A stretch of 64,000 nt of DNA from Arthrobacter humicola. GTDB taxonomy: Bacteria > Actinomycetota > Actinomycetes > Actinomycetales > Micrococcaceae. The stretch covers positions 62,001 through 126,000 of the forward strand of contig NZ_JAFKON010000001.1 in the NCBI RefSeq assembly GCF_022803015.1, written 5' to 3'. The number at the start of each line of letters is the position of its first letter. Positions within the stretch are counted from its first letter, which is position 1. Positions 27,274 through 37,256 of this stretch are shown here, piece by piece. The notes beneath the pieces were generated by a model. That model was not told where the DNA came from. It made no database searches and saw nothing but the letters and a program-made list of their open reading frames with translations. Position numbers and translations under genes: made by a program.

Positions 27274-28246
27274 GGGGAATCCGGGCGTAGTGCCCGGCCA
27301 GCCTCGCCAGGCCCTCGTCAAGCGAAACGGCGGGGGACCAGTTGAGGAGTTCACGGGTCTCGCGCTGGTCGAACCAGTGGGCGGTGGAAAGCTGCTCAGC
27401 GAGGAATCTGGTCATCGGCGGCTCCCCGGACCGGCCCGACCGGGACCACACCTTCTCCACCACCGATCCCGCAGCCCGCGCGAGGCTGCCCGGCACCGTC
27501 CACGACGGCGCAGGGACGCCGCCCGCGGCGCAAATGCCCGCCAGCAGCTCACCGACCGGGCGGGGTTCGCCGTTGCTGACCACGAGCGCCCGGCCGCGGA
27601 TGTACTCCATCCGGTCAAGCGCGGCGACGATGGCCGAAGCGGCGTTGTCCACGTAGGTCGTGTCGATCAGGGCCGCACCGGCGTCGAGCAGCGGCAGGCG
27701 GCCGCGGCTGGCACGTTCCAGCACCCGTTCCACCAGCTGCGTGTCACCCGGGCCCCAGACGATGTGCGGGCGCACCGCCGTGACCCGGAAACCCGGCGAG
27801 TCCGCGGCCAGCGCCAGCAGTTCGGCCTCGGCCTTCGTGCGGGAGTAGTCACCGTGCGCGCGGACCGGGTCCGCCGCCTCGGCGCCCAGCCCGGCGATGG
27901 CGGCCCCGGAATTGGCCACGGACGGGGAGGAGACAAACACCAGCTCCCGCACACCGGCCTCGCGGGCGGCCCGGAGCAGGCGGCGCGTGCCTTCGACATT
28001 GACCTCGTCGAACTCCGCGGCGCGGCCGGTAAAGGAGACCTTCGCGGCCAGGTGGATGACGCCCTCGGCGCCGGAGACGGCGCGGCGCACGGCGGCCTCG
28101 TCAGTAACGGACCCTTGGAGGTCCGTGGCGCCGTCGACGCCGGAGGGGCGGCGCTGGAACGTGCTGACGGCGTGGCCCTGCCGCACCAGCAGCCGCGCGA
28201 CTTCCCCGCCGAGCAGTCCGCTGGCGCCGGTGACGAGGACCCTCAC
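27209..28246 (-). CDS. oleD: NAD(P)-dependent 2-alkyl-3-oxoalkanoate reductase OleD
   Basis: About 345 residues from the GTG at 28246 (overlap GTGA with the upstream gene). [19 protein letters not shown] is the extended-SDR nucleotide loop, [12 protein letters not shown] and [13 protein letters not shown] are strand motifs, and [11 protein letters not shown] has the catalytic Tyr-Lys. Next to OleA and OleBC this is the enzyme reducing the OleA beta-keto acid to a beta-hydroxy acid. Function is inferred from family plus operon. The C-terminal tail ([19 protein letters not shown]) is encoded antisense to the mutM zinc finger, a 65-base convergent overlap. Confidence 0.9.
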   Translation of the reverse strand: MRVLVTGASGLLGGEVARLLVRQGHAVSTFQRRPSGVDGATDLQGSVTDEAAVRRAVSGAEGVIHLAAKVSFTGRAAEFDEVNVEGTRRLLRAAREAGVRELVFVSSPSVANSGAAIAGLGAEAADPVRAHGDYSRTKAEAELLALAADSPGFRVTAVRPHIVWGPGDTQLVERVLERASRGRLPLLDAGAALIDTTYVDNAASAIVAALDRMEYIRGRALVVSNGEPRPVGELLAGICAAGGVPAPSWTVPGSLARAAGSVVEKVWSRSGRSGEPPMTRFLAEQLSTAHWFDQRETRELLNWSPAVSLDEGLARLAGHYARIPPTSARSAAGAGRRGRCTRTGS

Positions 28247-30954
28247 GGCGTGCCCGGACGGCCGCCGGCCAGCACCGCCGAAGCCCACCGGGCCAGTCGG
28301 CTCCTGTCGATCTTGGCGTTGTGGCGGATGTCGGTCGGCTGGGAGGGGACAGCGAGCACGGCGGAGACGCTGACCCCTGCCGCGCGGGCGGCGTCCCGTA
28401 CGCGGCCCGCCAGCTGAGGGGCGGCCAGACCGGCCCGGCGGACCGGCGGAACGGTTTCGACGACGGCGACGACAGCCTGGGTCCCGGACGGACCGACCCC
28501 GACGACGGCTGCCATCCCGACGTCGTCCAGGCGTTCGATGGCCTGCTCGGCGCCCACCGGAGTCACCACCGCGCCCGGAGCCGTCACGACGTGCACGAGG
28601 CGTCCTTCCACCCAGAGCCGGCCGGCGGCGTCGAGGTGCCCCACATCGCCGGTGCGGTGCCATCCGGCCGTGCGGACGCTCTCGCGCTGGGTCAGCCAGA
28701 GCCGGTCGTAGGCTTCTTTCACGTGCGGGGCCCTGATGAGGATCTCCCCGCTCACTCCGGCCTCCCTGACGGGCTCGTTCCCGGGTGCGGTGCCGTCCGC
28801 GGCCAGCGGGATGATGGCCACGCGGGCGCCCTGTACCGGCCGGCCCACGCACACGCCGTTGCCGGCGCCTGCCATGGTTCCGGCGGCGGCGTCGGCCGCG
28901 GCGGCACGGATCTGTTCGAGGCTGATGTCCGTGACGGGCAGCGCCTCGGTCATCCCGTACGGGGTGTGCAGCGAGGCCCGCGGCAGCAGCCGCTGCACCT
29001 CTGCGAGAAGGGCTTCAGGGACCGGCGCGCCGGCGGAGAGCAGCAGCTCCACGCGCCCCAGGGCCTCGTGTCCGGCCCGGCTCAGGCCGGCCCGGGTGGC
29101 CAGGACGTTGCGCAGCGCCGCGGGGGAGGCGAAGACCACCGTGGCGTCGATGGCTGCTGCGGCGTGCGCCAGCGCGCTGGCCGTCAGGGTGCGGGGGGCG
29201 GTGACGTCCATGGCGGGCGTTACCGAAACGGCTCCGAGCGCCGGTCCCAGCAGGGCGAACGGCGCGAAGCCCGCCACCAGGCGTGCGCCCGGGCGGATCT
29301 CCAGCGTCGCGGCCACGGCATCGCGCATCGCCGCCAGCCGCCCGTGCGTGTAGACCACGCCCTTGGCGGGCCCCGTGGAACCGGAGGTGAACAGCACCGC
29401 GGCGGGGGCGTCCGGGTCCGGAACCGGGGCCGTGCCCGGGCGAGGGAGTCCGGGGCTGAGGCCGGCTCCGCGGCGGGCAAGAGCAGCCAGGGAGGTCTCG
29501 ACGGCGAGGAGCCCGCGGCGCCGGGCCGGCAGGTCCCGCACACTGATGCGCCGTCCCGGCCAGCCAAGTACCGCGGCGGCCGCCAGGGCCTTGTCGATTC
29601 CGATGAGGAAGTCGGGGGTGGCGCCCTTCACCGCACGGCTCAGGCCGCGGGTACCCAGGCCGGCGTCGGCCACGATGACCACCGCGCCGAGCCGCAGGCA
29701 GGCGTAGAGGACCACGGTCAGGTCCACGCCCGGGGGAACCATCAGGCTCACCCGGGTGCCGTTCCCTACACCGGCGTCCTGCAGGCCCGCAGCGAGGGCG
29801 GCGATGTTCTGTTCGAGCTCCTGCCAGCTGAGCGAGCGGGCGACGCTGCCGTCCGTGGCCATTTCCGCGACGGCGGTATCCCCGGCCGCTGGTCCCGCCG
29901 CCAGCTCGGCGAGGGGCGCCCACAGGGGCGGGACCCCGGCGCCGGGCTTCAGGGGCCCTGTCCCGAATTCCAGCATCGAGTCGTCGGCCGGGCCGTCGGC
30001 CAGTTCGTTGGCCGGCCCGCTGTCCGGGCCGCACCCGGCCAGCCACTCGAAGACGGGCGCGGCGATGTCCCTGTCTTCCGCGACCAGGTGGCCGGCACCC
30101 TCGAAGCGGTGAACTTTCGCGTCCGGCAGCCGGCCGATGAGGTCCTTGAGGTACCGGTCGGAAAAGATCGGATCGCGCGGGCCCCAGAGCATCAGGGCCG
30201 GAACCCTCAGCCCGCGCACCCCTTCCGCGACGCGGCTGAGCGTCGGAAAGCTGGGGTGGGACGCGTCGGCGGGAATGTCCGCGACAAAGTTCCCCACGCC
30301 GGCGCGGCGGCCGGCGCCGCGGTAGGGGGCCATGAAGGCGCCACGGACATCGGCGGCGAGCGGTGGGTGGGCCAGGGCATGCGTCACGCGCAGGAAGGTG
30401 TCCGTCCCCGTCGTTCCCCAGCGGTGCACGGCAGGGTGCAAGGCAAGCCGCAGTGCAGGCGGGATGCGGGCGCCGGAGGGCTGGTGCACGGCTGTGTTGG
30501 TCAGCACGACGCCAGCGAGCTGCTGCGGATGGGCCACGGCCCAGCCCAGGCTGATCACGCCGCCCCAGTCGTGGCCGACGGTGACGACCGGGCCGTCCAG
30601 GCCGAGCGACGCGGTGAGGTCGCCCAGGTCGTTGATCCGGTCCTCCAGGCGCCGGAACGTGCCGGTGCGCTCGGAGAAGCCCATGTCCAGCTGGTCCACG
30701 GCCACCACGCGCCACGGATGTGCGGGGTCGGATCCGGCGGCCAGCAGGGTCCGCCACAGGTAGGACCACGTCGGGTTGCCATGCACGCACAGCAGGGTGC
30801 CGGCAGGTGTCAGGCCGCGGCGCGCGAGCTGGGCACCGTTGTCCAGCAGGTGCCAGCGGCGCACGGTGCCGGGCTGATCCGCGGCGGAGGTGGAAGCCAC
30901 ATCGATTTCGCGCGACCACTCGGGGTCGACGCCGGGCCAGTCGGCGGCTACCAA
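28243..30954 (-). CDS. oleBC: Fused OleB beta-lactone decarboxylase / OleC beta-lactone synthetase
   Basis: About 903 residues. Residues 1-320 are an alpha/beta hydrolase of the haloalkane-dehalogenase type: VHGNPTWSYLWRTLL oxyanion region, VTVGHDWGGVISLGW with nucleophile Asp129, and GAGHLVAEDRD with the catalytic His. Residues from about 350 are an adenylate-forming enzyme: AAVLFTSGSTGPAKGVVYTH P-loop, TPYGMTEALPVTD and WHRTGDVGHLDAAGRLW. In the known pathway OleC makes a beta-lactone from the beta-hydroxy acid and OleB removes CO2 to give a cis-olefin. The fusion is the actinobacterial arrangement. The TTG at 30954 is chosen, with GGTGGAA six bases upstream; a GTG at 31002 is the alternative. 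Confidence 0.92.
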   Translation of the reverse strand: MVAADWPGVDPEWSREIDVASTSAADQPGTVRRWHLLDNGAQLARRGLTPAGTLLCVHGNPTWSYLWRTLLAAGSDPAHPWRVVAVDQLDMGFSERTGTFRRLEDRINDLGDLTASLGLDGPVVTVGHDWGGVISLGWAVAHPQQLAGVVLTNTAVHQPSGARIPPALRLALHPAVHRWGTTGTDTFLRVTHALAHPPLAADVRGAFMAPYRGAGRRAGVGNFVADIPADASHPSFPTLSRVAEGVRGLRVPALMLWGPRDPIFSDRYLKDLIGRLPDAKVHRFEGAGHLVAEDRDIAAPVFEWLAGCGPDSGPANELADGPADDSMLEFGTGPLKPGAGVPPLWAPLAELAAGPAAGDTAVAEMATDGSVARSLSWQELEQNIAALAAGLQDAGVGNGTRVSLMVPPGVDLTVVLYACLRLGAVVIVADAGLGTRGLSRAVKGATPDFLIGIDKALAAAAVLGWPGRRISVRDLPARRRGLLAVETSLAALARRGAGLSPGLPRPGTAPVPDPDAPAAVLFTSGSTGPAKGVVYTHGRLAAMRDAVAATLEIRPGARLVAGFAPFALLGPALGAVSVTPAMDVTAPRTLTASALAHAAAAIDATVVFASPAALRNVLATRAGLSRAGHEALGRVELLLSAGAPVPEALLAEVQRLLPRASLHTPYGMTEALPVTDISLEQIRAAAADAAAGTMAGAGNGVCVGRPVQGARVAIIPLAADGTAPGNEPVREAGVSGEILIRAPHVKEAYDRLWLTQRESVRTAGWHRTGDVGHLDAAGRLWVEGRLVHVVTAPGAVVTPVGAEQAIERLDDVGMAAVVGVGPSGTQAVVAVVETVPPVRRAGLAAPQLAGRVRDAARAAGVSVSAVLAVPSQPTDIRHNAKIDRSRLARWASAVLAGGRPGTP

Positions 30955-31970
30955 ACGATTTCCACCATGGCGGTGTTCAGGCCGGAACCGACGCCCATGC
31001 ACAGCACGCGATCCCCGGCCGCGAGAGTCTGCGCTTCGGCCGCGAGGGTCATGGGGAGGGAGGCCGGGCCCACATTGCCCCAGTGCGGGAACGTGATCGG
31101 CACCTTGTCCGGGTCCAGGTCAATGGCGTTGATGATGGCCTGGGTATAGGCATTGCTCACCTGGTGCGTGACATACCGGTCCATCGAGGCCCAGTCCCAC
31201 TCCGGCTGGGCCTCGTGCCAGGCATCGACCACGAGCTGCAGGCCGCCGTCGAGCAGGCCTTTGGTGTCGGTGGCCATGCCGTCAATGCTGCCCACGCACA
31301 GTTCATGGTGCTCGGTGCCGGCACGCATCACGCCGCCGAGGACCCGGTGAGCCCCGGGGTGCTCGTCCGCCGGGCCCAGGACGGCCGCAGCCGCTCCGGA
31401 GCCGAGCGTCAGTGTGGCGAACTCGCGGTTGAAGTCCTCGCGGGTCGTCTCGGGCCGCTGCAGCCGGGCCAGGGTGGCCTCCTGCGTTGCCTGGGCGTCT
31501 TCACCGTTGACGATCATCGCGTACTTGATCTGGCCGGAGTCGATCATGTTGGCCGCCAGGGTCATGCCGTTGACGAATCCAAGGCAGGCGTTGGCCAGAT
31601 CAAAGTTCATGGCCGACGAAGGCAGGCGCAGTCCGTGATGGATCTTTACCGCGACGGACGGTTCGAGGTTGCGCCGCGTCACGGAGGTGTTGATCAGCAG
31701 GCCAATCTCGGACGCTTCGATGCCGGACTCGGCCAGGGCCTTTGCACCCGCCTCGATGGCTGCGTCGTCGAACGATGTCCCGGGGGCCCACCAGCGCCGG
31801 TGCGTGATGCCCGCGACCCGTTCGAGCAGTTTCGGGGGGACCCTCAGCCGCCGCAGGGTCGAAGCCAGCCTGCGGTCGAAATCCATGGAACTGACGATCG
31901 TCGGAGCTTCGACGCTGCTTACCGAAAGTAGAGCGGTGTTGCTGTGCCGGAATGTTGCATTGCCTACCAA
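30948..31970 (-). CDS. oleA: Long-chain acyl-CoA condensing thiolase OleA
   Basis: A 340-residue thiolase-fold enzyme performing head-to-head condensation of two fatty acyl-CoAs into a 2-alkyl-3-keto acid. The catalytic triad is visible: FDLANACLGFVNG with Cys129, YVTHQVSNAY with His269, and PHWGNVGPAS with Asn299. Glu103 in RRNLEPSVAV matches the OleA-specific glutamate that distinguishes it from FabH (family knowledge). The TTG start at 31970 is preceded by AGGGG. The stop overlaps the preferred oleBC start by seven bases. It is the first gene of oleA-oleBC-oleD and divergent from smc. Confidence 0.93.
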   Translation of the reverse strand: MVGNATFRHSNTALLSVSSVEAPTIVSSMDFDRRLASTLRRLRVPPKLLERVAGITHRRWWAPGTSFDDAAIEAGAKALAESGIEASEIGLLINTSVTRRNLEPSVAVKIHHGLRLPSSAMNFDLANACLGFVNGMTLAANMIDSGQIKYAMIVNGEDAQATQEATLARLQRPETTREDFNREFATLTLGSGAAAAVLGPADEHPGAHRVLGGVMRAGTEHHELCVGSIDGMATDTKGLLDGGLQLVVDAWHEAQPEWDWASMDRYVTHQVSNAYTQAIINAIDLDPDKVPITFPHWGNVGPASLPMTLAAEAQTLAAGDRVLCMGVGSGLNTAMVEIVW

Positions 31971-32233
31971 TTCAAGCCCCTGTTCATGTCCGTCCTGCGC
32001 TCCGGCGGTGGCCGCTCACAAGCCCGAGAGCTTAACTATGCCCCGTGCAGGTCAATTCCCGCATATGCGGCCTCCGCCATCTGCGGCGGCTTCGCGCTGG
32101 TTCTGCGCGGAATGACCGCAGATGCGCAGTAGATTGTATGTATCCGGGGCCGCCCCGAACCCCCCCGCGTCCGTCCGAATCATGCTTTCGTCGGACAGCG
32201 GGCCAGTCCGCCGACCAGGAGAACCGAAGCGCC

Positions 32234-35200
32234 TTGCACCTGAAAAGTCTGACCGTCCGGGGATTCAAGTCGTTCGCCTCGGCGACGACCTTTGAATTCG
32301 AACCGGGCGTCACCGCCGTGGTGGGCCCCAACGGCTCGGGCAAATCCAACGTGGTGGACGCGCTGGCCTGGGTCATGGGCGAACAGGGAGCCAAGACCCT
32401 CCGCGGCGGCAAGATGGAAGACGTGATCTTTGCCGGCACCTCGGGCCGGCCGCCCCTGGGCCGGGCGCACGTCTCACTGACCATCGATAACAGCGACGGC
32501 GCCCTCCCGATCGAATACAGCGAGGTCACGATCTCGCGCACGCTGTTCCGGACCGGCGGCTCGGAATACGCCATCAACGGCGCGGGATGCCGGCTGCTCG
32601 ATATCCAGGAGCTGCTCTCCGACTCGGGGCTGGGCCGCGAGATGCACGTGATTGTCGGCCAGGGCCAGCTGGACAAGGTCCTGCACGCCACCCCCGAGGA
32701 CCGGCGCGGCTTCATCGAGGAGGCCGCCGGCATCCTCAAACACCGCCGCCGCAAGGAAAAGACGGTCCGCAAACTCGAAGCCATGCAGGCCAACCTGTCC
32801 CGGCTCAGCGACCTCACCGGCGAAATCCGGCGGCAGCTGACCCCGCTGGGCAAACAGGCCGAGGTGGCCCGGCGCGCCCAGAGCGTCCAGTTCGAGGTCC
32901 GTGACGCCCGCTCACGGCTCCTGGCCGACGACCTCGTTGCGCTGCAGTCCGCGCTGGCGCAGGACGTGGCGGATGAATCGGCGCTCAAGGCACGCCGCGC
33001 CGTCGTCGAACGCGACCTCGAGGCGGGGCGGCAGCGCCAGGCCGTCCTCGAAGGGCTCGCAGCCGAGGCCACGCCCGCGCTGAACGCCGCGCGGGAGAAC
33101 TGGTATTCGCTCTCCACCGGTCGCGAACGGCTCCGTTCCCTCGGCTCGCTCGCCGAGGAACGCCGCCGCCTGCTCGGCGCCGCGGATGTGGTTCCGGACA
33201 CCGGCCGGGACCCGGACCAGCTGGAGCAGCAGGCCGCCCGCGTCCGCGACGAGCAGGCCGGGCTGGAACGGCAGATCCTGGACCGCACCGAGGCCCTGGA
33301 CGCCGCGACAGCCGCCAAACACGACGCCGAACAGGCCGCCGCCGCCGAGGACAAGCGGCTCGCGGCCCTGCTCCGGGCCGCCGCGGACCGACGTGAAGGC
33401 CTGGCCAAGCTCGCCGGGCAGGTCGGCGCGGCACGGTCCCGCGTCGAGTCTGCCCAGTCCGAGCTCGGCCGTCTCCGCGAATCGCAAAAGGCCGGCGAGG
33501 AGCGCCGACGGCAGGCGCACAGCGAGTTCACAGCCCTGGAAGCGCAGGTCGCAGGGGTCGAAGACGGCGAGGAATCGCTCGACGCCGATTACGAGGCCGC
33601 GAGCGAGGCCCTCGAAACCATCATCGCCGAAATTGACGCCCTGAAGGCGGCCGAGCGCGAAGGCGAGCGGGAACGCGGCGCCCTTATGGCCCGCCGCGAT
33701 GCCCTCCAGCTGGGCCTGAACCGCAAAGACGGCTCCGGGCATGTGCTCGGCGCGGCAGCCGGGGACCTGGCCGACGGGGTCCTGGGATCGCTGGCATCCA
33801 TGATCACCGTGGATCCCGGATTCGAGGCCGCCGTCGCCGCCGCACTCGGCAGCGCGTCCGACGCCGTGGTGGTCCGGGACCAGCAGGCGGCCGCCGCTGC
33901 CGTGCGGCTGCTGCGCGCGGACGACGCCGGCCGTGCCGCGCTGCTGCTGGCCGGCCCCCCGGCCGGGTCCCCGCCGCCGGTGGCCGATGCGCTTTCGGCC
34001 GATGCATTAGCCGGCGGCAGCACGCTTCCCGCGGGCGCGCGCTGGGCTGTGGATCTTGTGGATCTTGTGTCGGCTGCGGCACCGGACGCCGCCGGCCTGC
34101 CGCTGCCCGCCCTGCTGGCCGGCATCGCCGTCGTCGAGGACCTGGATGCCGCGGCGCAGCTGATCGCCGCGCGTCCCGAGCTGACCGCCGTGACCCGGAC
34201 CGGGGACGTCTTCACGGCGCTGACCGTGACCGGCGGGTCCGCGTCGGCGCCGTCGCTGCTGGAAGTCCAGGCCGCCGTCGACGACGCCGCGTCGAAGCTG
34301 GCTGCCGTCACCGCCGCGCTCGAACGCAACCGCTTCGCCCTCTCCACCGCCCGGACCCGGCGCGCTGAAGCCCAGGACCATGCCGACGCGGCCCTCGCGA
34401 AACTCCACGATTCCGACGCGAAACTCGCGGCCGTCGCCGAACGCCTGGGCCACCTGAACGCGGTGCTGCGCAGCGCCGTCGCCGAAAGTGAGCGGCTGGC
34501 CGCCTCCCTGGCCAGGGCTGAGGCCCAGATTGTCAGCGAACAAGGTGCATTGGACGCGGTGGCGGCCCGGCTCGCCGCGGCCTCAGAGGCCCCCGCGGAG
34601 CAGGAACCTTCCCCGGAGCACCGGGATGCCCTGGCCCTGGCCGCCTCGCTGGCCCGCACGGCCGAGATGGAGGCCAGGCTCGCCCTGCGCAGCACCGAGG
34701 AACAGCTCACGGCCACCCGCAACCGGGCGGCGTCGCTGGAACGGGCCGCCGCCACCGAACGCCGCGCCCGCGAGGAAGCCGCCGAACGGGCCAGCCGGCG
34801 CCGGCTCCAGGCCCGGCGCGCCGCCGCCGTCGCCGTCGCCGTGCAGCAGGTCATCGGATTCATCGACGTGTCCGTGGAGCTGGCCCGCCGCGAGCGGGAC
34901 AGCGCCGAGGAACGCAAGGACGCCATGGACCTTGAACTGGCCGGGGTCCGCAGCGGCAACGACGCGCTGGCCCGAGAACTGGCCGAACTCACCGACTCCG
35001 TGCACCGCGACGAGCTCGCCCGCACGCAGCAGCGGCTGCGGATCGAGGCGCTGGAACTGAAGAGTGTGGAGGAGCTCGGGCTGACTGCCGGGCAGCTCGT
35101 GGCCGACTACGGACCGGACCTTCCCGTCCCGGTCCCTGCCGGCGACTCGGCGGACAAATGGGCCGCACTGCGCGCCCCGGTGGACGAGGACGGACGCGAG

Positions 35201-35878
35201 ATTTCCGAAGGCAAGCCCTTCGTCCGTGCGGAACAGGAAAAACGGCTCAAACGCGCCGAACGCGACCTCGCGGCCCTGGGGAAGGTAAACCCGCTGGCGC
35301 TCGAGGAGTTCGCCGCGCTTGAGGAGCGCCACCAGTTCCTCAGCAGCCAGCTCGAAGACCTGAAGTCCAGCCGCAAAGACCTGCTGGACATCATCAAGGA
35401 AGTCGACGACCGCGTCCAGAAGGTCTTCGCCGAGGCGTTCGAGGACACCTCCCGGCAGTTTGTCCGCGTCTTCGCCCGGCTGTTCCCCGGCGGCGAGGGC
35501 CGGCTGGTCCTGACCGACCCCACCGACATGCTCACCACCGGCATCGAGGTCGAAGCCCGCCCGGCCGGCAAGAAAATCAAGCGGCTCTCGCTGCTTTCCG
35601 GCGGCGAACGCTCCCTGACGGCCGTGGCGCTGCTGGTGGCCATCTTCAAGGCACGGCCCTCTCCCTTCTACGTCATGGACGAGGTCGAGGCCGCGCTTGA
35701 TGACACCAACCTGGGCCGGCTCATCACCATCTTCGAAGAACTCCGCGAATCCAGCCAGCTGATTGTCGTCACGCACCAGAAACGCACCATGGAAGTCGCC
35801 GACGCCCTCTATGGCGTCACAATGCGCGGCGACGGCGTCTCCACGGTGATCAGCCAGCGGCTCAGTGCGGAGATCTAG
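32234..35878 (+). CDS. smc: Chromosome segregation ATPase SMC
   Basis: About 1214 residues. SMC dimers load onto and extrude chromosomal DNA with ScpA/ScpB. The ATPase head is split: HLKSLTVRGFKSFASATTFE and VVGPNGSGKSNVVDAL (Walker A) at the N-terminus, LSLLSGGERSLTAVALLVA (signature) and PFYVMDEVEAALDDTN (Walker B) near the C-terminus. Two long coiled coils rich in Ala, Arg and Glu flank a hinge near residues 510-680, where the sequence loses heptads. The TTG at 32234, with AGGAG about 12 bases upstream, fits the family N-terminus; the frame is open to 32045 but that part is unconserved. Confidence 0.95.
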   Translation: MHLKSLTVRGFKSFASATTFEFEPGVTAVVGPNGSGKSNVVDALAWVMGEQGAKTLRGGKMEDVIFAGTSGRPPLGRAHVSLTIDNSDGALPIEYSEVTISRTLFRTGGSEYAINGAGCRLLDIQELLSDSGLGREMHVIVGQGQLDKVLHATPEDRRGFIEEAAGILKHRRRKEKTVRKLEAMQANLSRLSDLTGEIRRQLTPLGKQAEVARRAQSVQFEVRDARSRLLADDLVALQSALAQDVADESALKARRAVVERDLEAGRQRQAVLEGLAAEATPALNAARENWYSLSTGRERLRSLGSLAEERRRLLGAADVVPDTGRDPDQLEQQAARVRDEQAGLERQILDRTEALDAATAAKHDAEQAAAAEDKRLAALLRAAADRREGLAKLAGQVGAARSRVESAQSELGRLRESQKAGEERRRQAHSEFTALEAQVAGVEDGEESLDADYEAASEALETIIAEIDALKAAEREGERERGALMARRDALQLGLNRKDGSGHVLGAAAGDLADGVLGSLASMITVDPGFEAAVAAALGSASDAVVVRDQQAAAAAVRLLRADDAGRAALLLAGPPAGSPPPVADALSADALAGGSTLPAGARWAVDLVDLVSAAAPDAAGLPLPALLAGIAVVEDLDAAAQLIAARPELTAVTRTGDVFTALTVTGGSASAPSLLEVQAAVDDAASKLAAVTAALERNRFALSTARTRRAEAQDHADAALAKLHDSDAKLAAVAERLGHLNAVLRSAVAESERLAASLARAEAQIVSEQGALDAVAARLAAASEAPAEQEPSPEHRDALALAASLARTAEMEARLALRSTEEQLTATRNRAASLERAAATERRAREEAAERASRRRLQARRAAAVAVAVQQVIGFIDVSVELARRERDSAEERKDAMDLELAGVRSGNDALARELAELTDSVHRDELARTQQRLRIEALELKSVEELGLTAGQLVADYGPDLPVPVPAGDSADKWAALRAPVDEDGREISEGKPFVRAEQEKRLKRAERDLAALGKVNPLALEEFAALEERHQFLSSQLEDLKSSRKDLLDIIKEVDDRVQKVFAEAFEDTSRQFVRVFARLFPGGEGRLVLTDPTDMLTTGIEVEARPAGKKIKRLSLLSGGERSLTAVALLVAIFKARPSPFYVMDEVEAALDDTNLGRLITIFEELRESSQLIVVTHQKRTMEVADALYGVTMRGDGVSTVISQRLSAEI

Positions 35879-35966
35879 GCAAACGTCCAGGTCCCGGCAC
35901 GACTGCGTCCGCGCGCAACAAAAGCGCTGGCCACGGCCCATTTGGGGTTTGTGAGAAGCTAGGGGA

Positions 35967-37178
35967 GTGAACGATATCCTCCCCATCATTCTGCCCATTT
36001 TCGCTGTCCTGGTGGTCCTCGGTGTGCTGATCCCGGTGCTCATGAAGACCCGGAAGAGCGCCAAGACCTACACCGGCCCGCGTGACGCAAACGACCCCGT
36101 GCAGGCCCCGGGAGCCGGAACCCTTGTGGAGGACCGTCCCGCGCAGGCGCCGGCACCGGCACGGACCTCGCCGGACGGCGTCGAACTCGAAGAACCAACC
36201 CTCGAAGTTCCGGACGACGCAGCCGGGCTGGAAACCGTCCCGGTGGAAACCCCGCTGCCGGTGGCCGGGCGGCTGATGCGGCTGCGTGAGCGGCTGGTCA
36301 AGTCCAACAACATCCTGGGCAAGGGGCTCCTGGCCCTGCTCTCGGCAGACAAGATCGATGAAGACGTCTGGGATGAGGTCGAGGAAACCCTGCTGCTGGC
36401 CGATCTCGGCACCGAACCGACCATGCAGCTCGTGGACTCGCTCCGCGAACGCGTCAAGGTGATGGGCACGCGGGACCCTGAGCACGTCAAGGCCCTGCTC
36501 CGGGAGGAACTCATCAAGCTCGTGGATCCGACCATGGACCGGAGCCTGAACGTCGAGCGCCACGGCGACAAGCCCGCCGTCATGATGGTTGTCGGCGTCA
36601 ACGGCGTTGGCAAGACCACCACCGTAGGCAAGCTTGCCCGCGTGCTCGTGGCCGAGGACAAGGACGTGCTGCTGGGCGCGGCGGACACCTTCCGCGCCGC
36701 CGCCGCCGAGCAGCTGGCCACGTGGGGCCAGCGCGTCGGCGTGCCCACCGTGAAGTCGGACATCGACGGCGCGGACCCGGCCTCGGTGGCCTACGAGGCC
36801 GTCAAGGCCGGCATCGACCAGGAAGTCGACGTCGTCATGATCGACACCGCGGGGCGCCTGCAGAACAAGGTGGGCCTCATGGACGAGCTCAGCAAGGTCA
36901 AGCGGGTCATCGAAAAGCTGGCCGAGGTGGACGAGGTGCTGCTGGTCCTGGACGCCACCACCGGCCAGAACGGACTCAACCAGGCCCGGGTGTTCTCCGA
37001 GGTCGTGAACATCACCGGGATCGTCCTGACCAAGCTGGACGGCACCGCCAAGGGCGGGATCGTCGTCGCCATCCAGAAATCCCTTGGGGTCCCGGTGAAG
37101 CTGATCGGCCTGGGCGAAGGCGCCGACGACCTCGCGCCGTTCGAGGCCGAAGGCTTCGTGGACGCGCTGCTGAACTAG
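35967..37178 (+). CDS. ftsY: Signal recognition particle receptor FtsY
   Basis: A 403-residue membrane-bound GTPase that docks SRP-ribosome complexes. Unlike the E. coli protein it has a true N-terminal membrane segment (ILPIILPIFAVLVVLGVLI), then an acidic/Pro linker, then the NG domain: VVGVNGVGKTTTVGKLARVL (G1), GAADTFRAAAAEQLATWG, MIDTAGRLQNKVGLMDEL (G3) and VLTKLDGTAKGGI (G4). The start is GTG. It follows smc by 88 bases and is closed by a perfect hairpin. Its partner Ffh lies at 44-45.7 kb. Confidence 0.96.
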   Translation: MNDILPIILPIFAVLVVLGVLIPVLMKTRKSAKTYTGPRDANDPVQAPGAGTLVEDRPAQAPAPARTSPDGVELEEPTLEVPDDAAGLETVPVETPLPVAGRLMRLRERLVKSNNILGKGLLALLSADKIDEDVWDEVEETLLLADLGTEPTMQLVDSLRERVKVMGTRDPEHVKALLREELIKLVDPTMDRSLNVERHGDKPAVMMVVGVNGVGKTTTVGKLARVLVAEDKDVLLGAADTFRAAAAEQLATWGQRVGVPTVKSDIDGADPASVAYEAVKAGIDQEVDVVMIDTAGRLQNKVGLMDELSKVKRVIEKLAEVDEVLLVLDATTGQNGLNQARVFSEVVNITGIVLTKLDGTAKGGIVVAIQKSLGVPVKLIGLGEGADDLAPFEAEGFVDALLN

Positions 37179-37193
37179 CGCGCACCGCAACAA

Positions 37194-37246
37194 AAAGAGT
37201 GCCCCGGTCCTGTCTGGTCAGTTCAGACAGGACCGGGGCACTCTTT
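37194..37246. terminator. Perfect bidirectional terminator between ftsY and the GH79-like gene
   Basis: Arms 37194-37215 and 37225-37246 form a perfect 22-base-pair stem with a nine-base loop. The outer ends are AAA and TTT, and an A-run (37192-37196) precedes it, so it can serve both the rightward ftsY transcript and the leftward gene ending at 37257. This is the cleanest factor-independent terminator in the window. Confidence 0.92.
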
Positions 37247-37256
37247 GTTCGAGTGG

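Noticed and set aside
28321..31149. 942-codon plus-strand open frame
   Set aside because: It is antisense to oleBC, which has clear catalytic motifs on the minus strand.
32045..32233. N-terminal extension of SMC
   Set aside because: SMC proteins begin at the HLKSLTVRGFKSF segment; the 63 codons before it are unconserved and Arg/Pro-rich.
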